From assembly GCA_001801665.1 (NCBI GenBank), contig MGYH01000035.1, forward strand, positions 1 to 55,195: DNA of 55,195 bases, read 5' to 3'. The position numbers and the translations under genes are program-made. Of the stretch, positions 8,998-18,667 are shown piece after piece; the stretch's first letter is position 1; the number at the start of each line of letters is the position of its first letter. Origin of the DNA: Gammaproteobacteria bacterium RIFCSPHIGHO2_12_FULL_45_12. GTDB lineage: Bacteria > Pseudomonadota > Gammaproteobacteria > DSM-16500. The notes below the pieces were generated by a model. The model saw only the letters and a list, made by a program, of their open reading frames with translations. It made no database searches and had not been told where the DNA came from.

Positions 8998-11900
8998 TCA
9001 TGCCCAAGTCGCACTCAAAGTTTCGGCCTGCCTTAAAATCAACTCAATCGCCTCTTCTTGCTTGTCTGGCGGGTATTTGTATTTGCGTAAAATTCGTTTC
9101 ACCATTAAACGCAATTTAGCGCGCACGCTTTCACGCACTGACCAGTCTACACTTACATTTTTGCGGAGATTTTCAGTAAGCTCATGGGCTATTTTCTTTA
9201 GAATCTCATCGCCTAACTCTTTAACAGAAGCTTCGTTATTAGCAAGCGCATCATAGAATGCCAATTCATCTTCATTGAGCCCAACTGACTCTCCACGCTG
9301 AACAGCCTCTTTGAACTTCTTAGCCATTTCGCACAGCTCTTCCATCACCTGTGCAGTTTCAATTGCACGATTTTGATAACGCTTAATCGTATTGACTAAT
9401 AATTCAGAAAACTTCTTCTCCTGAACCACATTTGTAGAGAATCGAGTTTTTATTTCACCTTCAAGTAAACGCTCTAGTAATTCAACGGCTAGATTTTTCT
9501 CTGGCAGATTGCGCACTTCTTCAAGAAACTCTTCATCAAGAATTCCGATGTTGGGCTTATCCAGGCCAACAGCATCAAAGATATCGACCACTTGATCCGA
9601 CACAACAGCAGAACTTATGATTTGTCGTATCGCAAGCTCACGCTCTTCATCCGTGCGCTTTTTTGCGCTAATGTCGCGCTTTGTAAGTATTACTTTTATT
9701 GCCTGCATAAAAGCCACTTCTTCACGAACAGCCTTTGCTTCATCTAAAGTGCAACACAAGGTGAAAGCTTTTGACATGGCAAGTGCTGTATCTGCAAAAC
9801 GTTTTTTTCCATCTTCGAGGCCCAAAACATGGTTAGCAGCCTTTGCAAGTAAACTATGACCACTTGCAAGGAAGTTACTGTAATCAAACCCGTGTAGCAT
9901 CCCTCGCAACACATCTAGTTTTTCTTCCAACACAGCATATGCTTCGTGAGCATCCACTGTAGGCCTACCCCGCCCCTGGCTTGCGGTATAGTCCTTTAAT
10001 GCTTTCTTTAAATCATTGGCAATACCGATATAGTCGACAACCAAACCGCCTTGCTTATCTTTAAATACACGATTTACTCGCGCGATAGCCTGCATGAGAT
10101 TATGACTTTTCATAGGCTTGTCTATGTAAAGCGTGTGGGCACAAGGAACATCAAAACCCGTCAACCACATATCACGAACAATCACTAAACGCAGATCATC
10201 ATCAGGCTTTTTAAATCTCTTCTCTAAATCTTTCCGTACTTGTTTAGCGTAAACATGCGGGCGAAGTAATGGCTTATCACTAGCGGAACCTGTCATAACA
10301 ACTTTGATCACGCCTTTCGTCGGATCTTCGCTATGCCATTGAGGACGTAACGCGATTATTGCATCATAAAGATGAACGCAAATATCTCTGCTCATACCAA
10401 CGATCATTGCTTTGCCAGTTTGGGCTTTGCTACGCTCTTCGTAATGCGCGACTATGTCAGCAGCAACCTGCTTGATACGTGGCTCCGCTCCCACTATCCT
10501 CTCTAATGCTGCCCAGCGTGATTTAAGCTTTGCTTGTTCGCTATCTTCTTCATTTTCTGCCAATTCATCAACATCCTCATCAAGCGTAAGGATTTCATTT
10601 TCATCAAGCGATAGCTTAGCAAGACGAGATTCATAATAAATGGCGACTGTTGCACCATCATCTTTTGCTTGCTGCATATCATAAATGTGGATGTAATCGC
10701 CAAATACAGCACGAGTATCGCGATCTTCTGTTGAAACAGGTGTGCCAGTAAATGCAACGAATGTAGCATTAGGCAGAGCATCGCGAAGATGCTGCGCATA
10801 CCCTACGCTATATTTTTCTTGTCCTGACTTACCTTTGAGCTCTGCTGTAAATCCGTATTGCGTGCGATGTGCTTCATCAGCAATCACAACGATGTTTCGA
10901 CGATCAGATAATACAGGGAAGATATCCTCATCCTCTCCTGGCATGAATTTTTGTATTGTGGCAAACACGATGCCACCTGAGGGGCGGTTATTTAATTTGA
11001 TGCGTAAATCTTGCCGTGTCTCTACTTGCACAGGCTGTTCACGTAATAAATCTTGCGACAGTGAAAAAACACCAAATAATTGGCCGTCTAAATCATTCCG
11101 ATCTGTGATCACTACGATGGTTGGATTTTCCATTGCTGATTCACGCATCACGCGGGCTGCAAAGCATGTCATTGTAATACTTTTACCACTGCCTTGTGTG
11201 TGCCACACAACGCCACCCTTTTTATTTCCATCTGGGCGTGAGGCAATAATAACTTGCTGAATGGCTGCTCGAACTGCATGAAACTGGTGATACCCAGCAA
11301 TCTTTTTAATTAACTCAGCGTCATCTTCGAACAAAATAAAGAACCGCAGGTAATCTAATAAATATTCTGGGGTTAGGATTCCACGCGTTAATGTTTCAAG
11401 CTCACGAAATTCCCCAAGTGGATCAAGGGTGACGCCATCAATTGTTCGCCATGACATAAAACGTTCAGCATTAGCAGAAAGTGAACCAATGAGGGCTTCG
11501 CTGCCATCTGAAATGATCAGCATTTCGTTGTATTGAAAAACATCGGGTATTTGTTCTTTGTAGGTTTGAACTTGATTATAAGCCTTCCATATATCGGCAC
11601 TCTCATCTGCGGGGTTTTTTAATTCTACTAGTACTAATGGCAGCCCATTTACAAAGAGTATGGTATCAGGGCGGCGTGTATGTTTTTCACCTTTAATTGA
11701 GAATTGATTGACCGCCAACCATTCATTTTCAGTTGGCTTTTCAAAATCAATAAGTCGGACAAAATCGCCGCGAGTTTCACCGTCTTTTTTATATTCTACA
11801 GGCACGCCATTTACCAAAAAATTATGTAAGCGACGATTGGCAGATAATAAAACCGGGGTGTTCAAGTCTCGTACTTGTAGCAAAGCATCTTCACGGGCTG

Positions 11901-12084
11901 CCAAGGGAATATCTGGGTTTAATCGGTCTATTGCTCCACGTAGACGCTCTATCAACAATACCTCTTGATAATTGCTACGCTCAGGACTCTTACCATCACA
12001 GGCAATATCAGGCCCATAAATATGGACGTATCCTATTTCGGATAGCCAGCTAAGCATTTCCTGTTCAAGTTGATCTTCTGTCAT
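8998..12084 (-). CDS. hsdR: type I restriction endonuclease subunit R
   Basis: 1028 aa, full length for HsdR, the motor and nuclease subunit that translocates DNA and cuts unmodified targets. In order: the N-terminal nuclease PD-(D/E)xK motif (RPDTILF followed by LVLVELKNP, about residues 138-158); Walker A TQGSGKSITM near residue 297; the DEAH box ADEAHRTQYG; the helicase motif FVAFTGTP; motif VI QAIARVNRVF; and the C-terminal helical region that docks on the methylase. All key motifs are intact. The gene is separated from hsdS by the AlbA/AAA_4 gene and a ~250-bp gap, so it may have its own promoter. Confidence 0.95.
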   Translation of the reverse strand: MTEDQLEQEMLSWLSEIGYVHIYGPDIACDGKSPERSNYQEVLLIERLRGAIDRLNPDIPLAAREDALLQVRDLNTPVLLSANRRLHNFLVNGVPVEYKKDGETRGDFVRLIDFEKPTENEWLAVNQFSIKGEKHTRRPDTILFVNGLPLVLVELKNPADESADIWKAYNQVQTYKEQIPDVFQYNEMLIISDGSEALIGSLSANAERFMSWRTIDGVTLDPLGEFRELETLTRGILTPEYLLDYLRFFILFEDDAELIKKIAGYHQFHAVRAAIQQVIIASRPDGNKKGGVVWHTQGSGKSITMTCFAARVMRESAMENPTIVVITDRNDLDGQLFGVFSLSQDLLREQPVQVETRQDLRIKLNNRPSGGIVFATIQKFMPGEDEDIFPVLSDRRNIVVIADEAHRTQYGFTAELKGKSGQEKYSVGYAQHLRDALPNATFVAFTGTPVSTEDRDTRAVFGDYIHIYDMQQAKDDGATVAIYYESRLAKLSLDENEILTLDEDVDELAENEEDSEQAKLKSRWAALERIVGAEPRIKQVAADIVAHYEERSKAQTGKAMIVGMSRDICVHLYDAIIALRPQWHSEDPTKGVIKVVMTGSASDKPLLRPHVYAKQVRKDLEKRFKKPDDDLRLVIVRDMWLTGFDVPCAHTLYIDKPMKSHNLMQAIARVNRVFKDKQGGLVVDYIGIANDLKKALKDYTASQGRGRPTVDAHEAYAVLEEKLDVLRGMLHGFDYSNFLASGHSLLAKAANHVLGLEDGKKRFADTALAMSKAFTLCCTLDEAKAVREEVAFMQAIKVILTKRDISAKKRTDEERELAIRQIISSAVVSDQVVDIFDAVGLDKPNIGILDEEFLEEVRNLPEKNLAVELLERLLEGEIKTRFSTNVVQEKKFSELLVNTIKRYQNRAIETAQVMEELCEMAKKFKEAVQRGESVGLNEDELAFYDALANNEASVKELGDEILKKIAHELTENLRKNVSVDWSVRESVRAKLRLMVKRILRKYKYPPDKQEEAIELILRQAETLSATWA

Positions 12085-12332
12085 TTCTATAGCTCCAGTT
12101 TTGCATTAAACCACTTAACCTAATGATTTATAGTGATTTAATAGTACCATCCCCAACCATCAACGTTTTGCATTAAAGCACTCCTAGCTCTCTACATCTA
12201 ATGTTAGCGCTTCTTTGAGCATATACCCTCTTTATTAACGATATCGACAATAGCGATTAAATAAGAATATCGTTATATATCAATCTGTTAGTCAATCTCT
12301 TGGCGCATTAGAGCACTCTGAATTAAATAAAC

Positions 12333-13745
12333 CTACGCCCAAAACGGTATGTATTTAGCATATCGTTTAGATGCACTTGCTGGGTCGTCTGGCTTCACCT
12401 CTCCCTGCTCTACTGAAGCAGCAATGATTTGCGATACAATTGCAGACTTTGCCCGCGTATCATCCAACTTGAATCGCTCCCTCAGGCTCTGGTTTGTCAT
12501 TTTCTCGTTACTTACATACTTTAAACAGCAATGTAAATAGCAAGCACGAAGCCGATCAGCATTATCCATTAACCTGAATTCTTTATAAGAAAATAAAACA
12601 ACAGTTGTGCAAGAGGATGTTACCCTGACATCATGTGCAGGCAGTTGGTAAAGTTCAGTATTAAACACAACCTTATCAATACCACTTCCCTTTATTTCGC
12701 AGATACCCATGCGTCTCATGACATCAGCCAAACTTTCATTCCTTGAACGATATTCATCAACAAAACGTTCAGCTTCTATCAAGGGCTGGCCAGGATTCGT
12801 AAATTCAATACGATCAGAGTAAATCTCAACCATGACGGAAGAACCACTTAGTTCTAAATCCTGATGAATGAGAGCATTGGCTACAACCTCTCTAATTACT
12901 AATTCAGGATACATTCTGACCTCTTCTCGAAGCGCTTTTCCAATAATTTCATTCATAGGTAGCTGGTTATTGATATAATCGATCAATTCTTCAAAACCTA
13001 CTGCATAGCCCTTAACACTGATATGCTCACGCTCTGTTTTTATTTTATTATTATCTGCGTATTTGATAATACGAACTGTCTTGCGTTTTACTGATTCAAA
13101 TACTCTCAAATCTTTAGCTAGCAAAATTGCACCAAGATTTGTAATACAAAATCCATCTTTTTTAGAGCGAACAAGTTTCTCACTTACGAGTCGACTCAAA
13201 ATAGCATCCCTTGTTGCAGGCAATGGAAGTTTAATTAAATCAAAGTATTTTTGGACATCCAGCATTGCTATCACTTCATCTGCAATTATTACAGATGTAG
13301 CGTCATGAACTAAAAAATTTGACTGGCCTTCAGCAAAAATCCGCTGAAGCTGATCTGGCGACATCGGCACTAACTCTTCCCCAGAACGCATTAGATAAGT
13401 TCCATCTAACCCCTGTGGACGACCGATGGGCCTGGGAGGGATTTCAAACACAAGCACACGACCATCAGGATGCGTCAATTCATAGATTTCAACTCTAAAA
13501 TGAAGCTTGTGTAATACATAGGATTTGACAGCACCAAGATTAGGAAACGCACTTGTCCCAACAACTTTACGGGGTATATTATTTCTCACCCCCAAGACCA
13601 AGTGGCCGCCAAGCTCATTGGCAAAAGCGACACAATAGCGCAATAACTTTTCGTCGTCGTAATGCTGTTTTGCCTCTTTAAATTCAAGATGCTCATGCTC
13701 ATGTGGTACAGCAAGCCATTCGGCTAATTTCTCTAATGTGATCAT
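12333..13745 (-). CDS. AlbA_2/AAA_4 (Schlafen-like) ATP-binding protein
   Basis: 470 aa. The N-terminal AlbA_2 domain carries HLEFKEAKQHYDDEKL and AFANELGGHLVLGVRN, the typical divergent-AAA/Schlafen core. The middle has the family motif REVVANALIHQDLELSGSSV and GICEIKGSGIDKV, resembling the GHKL-like C-terminal half of these proteins. The C-terminus looks like a winged helix. Its 5' end overlaps the hsdS stop by 4 bp, indicating translational coupling. Such genes are often embedded in type I RM operons; their role is unproven (proposed regulators or extra defence effectors). Confidence 0.8.
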   Translation of the reverse strand: MITLEKLAEWLAVPHEHEHLEFKEAKQHYDDEKLLRYCVAFANELGGHLVLGVRNNIPRKVVGTSAFPNLGAVKSYVLHKLHFRVEIYELTHPDGRVLVFEIPPRPIGRPQGLDGTYLMRSGEELVPMSPDQLQRIFAEGQSNFLVHDATSVIIADEVIAMLDVQKYFDLIKLPLPATRDAILSRLVSEKLVRSKKDGFCITNLGAILLAKDLRVFESVKRKTVRIIKYADNNKIKTEREHISVKGYAVGFEELIDYINNQLPMNEIIGKALREEVRMYPELVIREVVANALIHQDLELSGSSVMVEIYSDRIEFTNPGQPLIEAERFVDEYRSRNESLADVMRRMGICEIKGSGIDKVVFNTELYQLPAHDVRVTSSCTTVVLFSYKEFRLMDNADRLRACYLHCCLKYVSNEKMTNQSLRERFKLDDTRAKSAIVSQIIAASVEQGEVKPDDPASASKRYAKYIPFWA

Positions 13746-15076
13746 TTAACATGCTCCGAAGTCACACGTTCGACTGGTATTTGTAATTCGCCTGAAATTA
13801 AATGTGGTAAAAGTGTATCGCGCAAGTCAGCAAGAACTTTAGCTTGTTTTGAATTTTCCGTAATTTTCTGCTGAATCATAGTGACAATTTCTCCAAACTT
13901 CTCCGCCACATTCCGCGATGGCACAACAACTGGATAACGCCCCAGAACATCATTCTGTATTCGCTGTCGCCCACTAGTCCCAGACATGCTTTTAATAGCG
14001 AATTCACGGAAAGGGTTATGGCGTGATAATAAATACCCATGATAAAGAGGAAGTGGTAACTTGGGGCGCAACACAACAAATTCAGTTGATCCCCAACCTA
14101 CTTGATTATCACTCAAAAAATCAACGTAAGCTGTTTTACCATTTTGTAAACACGGAGTTATCCTCGCTAAAAGGGTATCACCATTAATAAATTTCGAACC
14201 AGACCCCACTTCTCTGTAAATAATAACTTCAGGATGGTGCCCTCTTACTGGAACATTCGCCATATCCAAAAAAGCTGACCGCTCACCTTTTTTTAGTCTT
14301 CTAGCTGGATTAATTTCATAAGCATTATCCAATGTTGTGATACACCACCCGTGCGGCACAGAACCTAGTTCGGTTTCTTCAAATGCATCAGGAAAAAGTG
14401 CGGCTGTTTTTGCATCAATTCCTTCTGCAAGTCTACCTTCTGCTTTTGCACGCACCGGATCGAAATCAATAAACCATGATTTGAAAAGTGATTGGGCAAT
14501 TGCTTCAAGTGTGACATTCATTTGACGATGAAGAGTGATGCGCTTATCAAAGCCAGACAACACCTCCACAACTGCTTTTCTTTCGTCTTCAAGAGGCCAA
14601 CTAAGCTCATAAGAAAAAATACTTTCTAGTGTAATGCTTGCTTGATTCGCACTACCCTGTGCTTTAGAAATAACATGCTGCGAAAATTTTTCACCTTTAA
14701 GCTGATAATATATAAATTTTTGATCTATTTCAGACATTGATTTAGCACGAATTATCACTGAGTTCTGATTCATCAATGCCTTTTTTGCCCATGAAGGAAC
14801 ACATATTGTTCTTCCAACGACAGACTCTGGATTGTTTGGCCAGGAGCCAACCGTAGCAATAACAATATCATCTTGACATAACTCCACATCACCATTAGCA
14901 GCCGCAATCTCTTTAGAAACATATTTTAAATTTTTATCACTAATACTATCTTCTGTGAAATTAGAGACACGTATAACTGGAATGCCTTTATCTAAGTAAT
15001 CTTTTGATTTAAATGCAAATCCTTTTTTGTGCTTAATAAGACTACCGAGTTGAACTCTACTCCACTCAGAACTCAT
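13742..15076 (-). CDS. hsdS: type I restriction-modification specificity subunit S
   Basis: 444 aa, the length expected for a two-TRD HsdS, which sets the bipartite recognition sequence for both HsdM and HsdR. TRD1 begins WSRVQLGSLIKHKKGFAF and ends in the helical spacer RITLHRQMNVTLEAIAQSLF with FIDFDPVRAKAEGR. TRD2 begins LGSVPHGWCITTLDNAYEI, and a second coiled spacer closes the protein (LADLRDTLLPHLISGEL). It overlaps hsdM by 11 bp and the next gene by 4 bp. The target sequence cannot be read from the protein. Confidence 0.95.
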   Translation of the reverse strand: MSSEWSRVQLGSLIKHKKGFAFKSKDYLDKGIPVIRVSNFTEDSISDKNLKYVSKEIAAANGDVELCQDDIVIATVGSWPNNPESVVGRTICVPSWAKKALMNQNSVIIRAKSMSEIDQKFIYYQLKGEKFSQHVISKAQGSANQASITLESIFSYELSWPLEDERKAVVEVLSGFDKRITLHRQMNVTLEAIAQSLFKSWFIDFDPVRAKAEGRLAEGIDAKTAALFPDAFEETELGSVPHGWCITTLDNAYEINPARRLKKGERSAFLDMANVPVRGHHPEVIIYREVGSGSKFINGDTLLARITPCLQNGKTAYVDFLSDNQVGWGSTEFVVLRPKLPLPLYHGYLLSRHNPFREFAIKSMSGTSGRQRIQNDVLGRYPVVVPSRNVAEKFGEIVTMIQQKITENSKQAKVLADLRDTLLPHLISGELQIPVERVTSEHVK

Positions 15077-16625
15077 ACCCCAATCCTCCCAACTTCTGTC
15101 GAATCAGGGCATCAAGTTCAACTCCTTTCACCATCTGTTCGCCTAACGTTTCAGTAAGTTTTTGCATATTCTCAGTGAAGGCTTCATTATCATTTTTCTG
15201 CGCTTCAGATCCAACGTAACGACCAGGCGTAAGTACAAATCCATGCTCAACAATTTCAGTCAATGCGACACTTCGACAAAATCCAGCCTCATCTTCATAT
15301 GTTACATTTACTTCACCATCACCACGCCATGCATGAACTGTTTCCGCAATTTTTTGTATATCAACCTCTGCAAACTCAATTTGTGCACGGCTGATCATCG
15401 TGCCAAGCTTGCGTGCATCGATAAATAACACTTCCCCTTTACGCGTGATTTTTTGTTTGGTGAGAAACCATAAACATGCTGGTATTTGAGTGTTAAAAAA
15501 TAACTGTCCTGGCAAAGAAACCATACATTCCACCACGTCAGCTTCCACCATTTTTTTGCGAATTTCGCCTTCGTTATTTTGGTTAGAACTCATTGAACCA
15601 TTCGCTAAAACAATACCAGCACGTCCATTGGGCTTGAGGTGATACAGCATGTGCTGCAACCATGCATAGTTAGCATTGCCTTGAGGAGGCGTTCCGTAAA
15701 GCCAACGGGAGTCGCTCTCTAAGCTTCCATGCCACCAATCAGATATATTGAAGGGTGGATTCGCCATAATAAAGTCAGCACGCAAATCAGGATGTTGGTT
15801 TTTGGTAAATGTATCGTTAGGTTCTTTGCCAAGATTAAAATCGATACCACGAATAGCGAGATTCATCGCTGCTAAACGCCATGTTGTTGGATTAGATTCC
15901 TGCCCGTAAATAGAGACATCACCGAGCTTGCCGCCGTGCGTTTCAATAAATTTTTCAGATTGAACAAACATGCCGCCTGATCCACAACAGGGGTCATATA
16001 CTTTTCCCTGATGAGGGGCCAATACAGCAACAAGAGTTCGCACAATGCTGGCTGGCGTGTAGAACTGCCCGCCTTTCTTTCCTTCAGCACTCGCGAATTG
16101 GCCGAGAAAATACTCGTAAACTTGCCCCAGTAAATCTTTTGCATTTTGACCAGCAGCACTAAAGCCAATAGAAGAAATTAAATCTACCAGCTCACCCAGC
16201 TTACCATCCGGTAATTGCGCACGCGCATAACGCTTATCAAGAATACCTTTCAACTTTGGGTTCGCAGTCTCAATTACTGATAGGGCATCATCAATTAACT
16301 TACCAATATTCGGCTGCTTTGCCTGTGCTCGAATTTTTTCCCAGCGGGCTTCCTCTGGCACCCAAAATGCATTTACTTCTCTGTAATAGTCTCTGTCTTC
16401 TAATTCTTGTGAAACAAGATATTCAGTAGCATCTTCTGCAACGTAGTATTCATCTTTTTTATTAGTAAAACGATGGGTAAGTTCGTCACGGCGAATTTGA
16501 AATGTATCTGATATGTATTTCAAAAAAATCAAGCCGAGCACAATGTGTTTGTACTCCGCAGCATCCATGTTAGCGCGCAACTTATCGGCAGTGGCCCAAA
16601 GTTTTTTCTTTATATCTTCTATCAT
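15066..16625 (-). CDS. hsdM: type I restriction-modification DNA methyltransferase subunit M
   Basis: 519 aa, full length. It has the N-terminal HsdM helical domain (LWATADKLRANMDAAEYK), the SAM-binding motif I VYDPCCGSGGMF and the N6-adenine catalytic motif IV DFIMANPPFN. With HsdS it forms the M2S1 methylase that protects the host, and with HsdR the restriction complex. It is downstream of a small HTH gene (30-bp gap) and overlaps hsdS. Confidence 0.96.
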   Translation of the reverse strand: MIEDIKKKLWATADKLRANMDAAEYKHIVLGLIFLKYISDTFQIRRDELTHRFTNKKDEYYVAEDATEYLVSQELEDRDYYREVNAFWVPEEARWEKIRAQAKQPNIGKLIDDALSVIETANPKLKGILDKRYARAQLPDGKLGELVDLISSIGFSAAGQNAKDLLGQVYEYFLGQFASAEGKKGGQFYTPASIVRTLVAVLAPHQGKVYDPCCGSGGMFVQSEKFIETHGGKLGDVSIYGQESNPTTWRLAAMNLAIRGIDFNLGKEPNDTFTKNQHPDLRADFIMANPPFNISDWWHGSLESDSRWLYGTPPQGNANYAWLQHMLYHLKPNGRAGIVLANGSMSSNQNNEGEIRKKMVEADVVECMVSLPGQLFFNTQIPACLWFLTKQKITRKGEVLFIDARKLGTMISRAQIEFAEVDIQKIAETVHAWRGDGEVNVTYEDEAGFCRSVALTEIVEHGFVLTPGRYVGSEAQKNDNEAFTENMQKLTETLGEQMVKGVELDALIRQKLGGLGYEF

Positions 16626-16655
16626 TGAAAGTATCCCGCTCTAGTTAAGAATTTC

Positions 16656-16865
16656 CTACTTACTTTTGCCTGACTCAGTTGCTTCTTCTGAGGCGCTACC
16701 CGACGTCACCCATGCATCAACCTCGCCCTGATTGAAGCGCCATTGCTTGCCAACCCGATGCGCGGGGATTTGACCCTTTTCGAGCCAGCGGTAAATTGTT
16801 ATCGCCGCCACTCCTAGGTGTTCGGCAATCTCACTTACCGACATCCATCTTTCTGTTACGGCCAT
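16656..16865 (-). CDS. small helix-turn-helix (excisionase-family) protein
   Basis: 69 aa with one MerR/excisionase-type winged HTH: MSVSEIAEHLGVAAITIYRW followed by EKGQIPAHRVGKQWRF and VDAWV. Such HTH_17 proteins act as excisionases or as transcription regulators. It is 30 bp upstream of hsdM and cotranscribed with it, so it probably regulates the RM operon rather than excision; the AlpA-like gene at 18668 is the better excision/regulator candidate. Confidence 0.8.
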   Translation of the reverse strand: MAVTERWMSVSEIAEHLGVAAITIYRWLEKGQIPAHRVGKQWRFNQGEVDAWVTSGSASEEATESGKSK

Positions 16866-17036
16866 AGTCAGCTCTTTTTGTATGTTTTATAAGAATTAAG
16901 TGATTATCAAAGATAATGAATGATAAGACAAGCCCCATGATGATAGAGGGAGAAACCTAACAAGATTGTGTAAAATTTGATACTTTTGTGTGCATTTTGC
17001 AGGTTATGCAAAAACTAAGTTGCAGTCCTGAGTAAG

Positions 17037-17168
17037 ATGGCAGCAGATCTAGTATTTTATGTTTACCACACTGCCAAATCTGAGCTTAATGTATCCGGCT
17101 CTGCTATTAAATTAATAGACCCAACAGAGTTAGCACAATCTGCTTTCAAAGTCGGCCTTGTTGACTGA
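17037..17168 (+). CDS. possible small ORF in the hsd–terS gap
   Basis: A 43-codon frame (MAADLVFYVYHTAKSELNVS, ending AFKVGLVD) fills part of the 331-bp gap 16866-17196. It runs opposite to its neighbours, has no good ribosome site and matches nothing I recognise; it could be a gene remnant or chance. The rest of the gap shows no other gene but should contain the promoter of the leftward hsd operon. Confidence 0.2.
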   Translation: MAADLVFYVYHTAKSELNVSGSAIKLIDPTELAQSAFKVGLVD

Positions 17169-17196
17169 CTGATAGATAAAGTCGGTTAACATCAGA

Positions 17197-17637
17197 TTAT
17201 TTTCCTTGCGGGGCTAAGTGCGGAAATTTTTGGCAAAGTTTGGCAATTAATTCTTGCCGTGCATCGACATAACTTATCTGGGATTTATCATTCGCGATAA
17301 TGTTACATTGGAATTTATCAATAGCTTTATGTCCAACGCGATCAAGAATGCTATTGGCAGCTTGAACTCGCGCAAGTCCTGTGCCATTTTCCACAATGTC
17401 AGAAAGTGCGTTAATGGCAGACTCAGCCGCGATGAGAAGCCTGTTTCGTTGCGCGTTATGTAAGGCAGCCAGCTCAGAATCTATTATTCGTTTGATCTCA
17501 GGTTTCTTCAGGTTTTCTTGCCCAATGGAGTAGGCGGTTTTTTGACTGTAGCCGGATCGAATAGCTGCCTGTGTGGCATTCAGATCCTGCAAATACTCAT
17601 CGATAAAGCGCTTTTGTTTGTTAGTCAGTTTATTCAT
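17197..17637 (-). CDS. phage-type terminase small subunit
   Basis: 146 aa. The N-terminal part carries the Terminase_2 (XtmA) signature KLTNKQKRFIDEYLQDLNAT followed by QAAIRSGYSQKTAYSIG and KKPEIKRII. TerS subunits recognise pac/cos DNA and recruit the large terminase. There is no large terminase in the window, so this is a lone TerS, as carried by PICI satellites to redirect helper packaging. I use ATG 17637, which has a strong GGGAGGGGG ribosome site, rather than the upstream ATG at 17703. Last gene of the replication module. Confidence 0.85.
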   Translation of the reverse strand: MNKLTNKQKRFIDEYLQDLNATQAAIRSGYSQKTAYSIGQENLKKPEIKRIIDSELAALHNAQRNRLLIAAESAINALSDIVENGTGLARVQAANSILDRVGHKAIDKFQCNIIANDKSQISYVDARQELIAKLCQKFPHLAPQGK

Positions 17638-17660
17638 ACCCCCTCCCAAGCGATCTTTAA

Positions 17661-17727
17661 GTTGCAAGGTTGCACTTAAAGTTGCGAATACAGTTGCAGT
17701 CATGTTTTTCTAGTTGCATTGTTGCGT
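17661..17727. repeat. cluster of TTGC(A/G) direct repeats, candidate iterons
   Basis: Six same-orientation copies of TTGCA/TTGCG occur at about 17662, 17670, 17682, 17694, 17714 and 17722, with an inverted TGCAAC group just beyond (17738-17753). They span the 3' end of the RepA-like gene and the leader of terS. Clustered short repeats beside a replication gene are what an island origin would look like; the copies are short, so chance cannot be excluded. Confidence 0.3.
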
Positions 17728-18663
17728 CTTCATAGGCACTGCAACTGCGCAACCCTCAATCTTTGGCCTTCCAATCAACCCTTCGTCTTTGCCACGCGCC
17801 GCATGGCGGCTGATACCGGACTTATGAATATTCAGCTCAATTGCTATTTCGGCCTGAGACATGCCTTTATTTAAAAGCGAAACAACCTTTAAGTAGGTAG
17901 TATCATCCAAAGATTGCGCTAGCCATGATTGAATACCATTCTCATCAATTAATCTCGCCTCGAATGGTTGAGCATCTTCTCCAAAAAATCCGCGCGCTTT
18001 CTCAAATTTAACAATAAATCTTGCGCCTTCAGATGAATCATAATCTTTAGGGCGCTCCAACATAATTACTGTATCTAACACGTCTTCTTTTTTTGATGCG
18101 CCTCTTTGTGTACCACCTTTACCAGAATGGTGGATTAGAAGTACGCTTTTTCTCCTGGCACGTAAACTAAGCACCCATGACTGTATGCGATTCCAATCAT
18201 CAGACTCATTTTCCCGAATACTTCGAGCAAGACACGAGAGATTATCGATAATGATTAAATCAATATCATCTGTAATGTATTCATCTACAAGCGCCTGACC
18301 AGCTTCGGTAGCCAAATCTGGCATGCAACCTGATTGCAAATCTGGGGTAATGATTTTGATATTATCCGGTATTATGGCATCTCCATTCATTGCCATGATG
18401 CCAAGTAATCGTTCTTGTAAAACAGTTGCTGGCATCTCGCCATCAATATAAAGAACACCCCGTCTTTTTGGCGCTTGCCACTTTAAATAGATCCCACCAG
18501 TAGCAACAGCATATGCAATTGCTAATGCTAAATAGGTTTTTCCAATACCGCGGAATGCATGAACCATGCACAAACCAGAAGTTGGCAGCCAAGGATACAA
18601 AATCAACTCACGTGGCGGGAACTCCATCGCTAAAAAATCTGACATGTTGGCGACTTGAAGCAT
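17710..18663 (-). CDS. RepA-like AAA (AAA_25) ATPase with C-terminal HTH
   Basis: 317 aa. Walker A HAFRGIGKTYLALAIAYAVA near residue 35, GVLYIDGEMP (the Walker A' region of RepA/KaiC-type ATPases), Walker B IDLIIIDNLSCLARS, and the sensor segment KSVLLIHHSGKGGTQRGAS. This is the RSF1010 RepA/AAA_25 hexameric helicase family. The C-terminus carries an HTH (GMSQAEIAIELNIHKSGISR). It likely drives island replication after excision. It is 4 bp after the AlpA-like gene and overlaps the repeat cluster before terS. Confidence 0.85.
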   Translation of the reverse strand: MLQVANMSDFLAMEFPPRELILYPWLPTSGLCMVHAFRGIGKTYLALAIAYAVATGGIYLKWQAPKRRGVLYIDGEMPATVLQERLLGIMAMNGDAIIPDNIKIITPDLQSGCMPDLATEAGQALVDEYITDDIDLIIIDNLSCLARSIRENESDDWNRIQSWVLSLRARRKSVLLIHHSGKGGTQRGASKKEDVLDTVIMLERPKDYDSSEGARFIVKFEKARGFFGEDAQPFEARLIDENGIQSWLAQSLDDTTYLKVVSLLNKGMSQAEIAIELNIHKSGISRHAARGKDEGLIGRPKIEGCAVAVPMKTQQCN

Positions 18664-18667
18664 GCGA

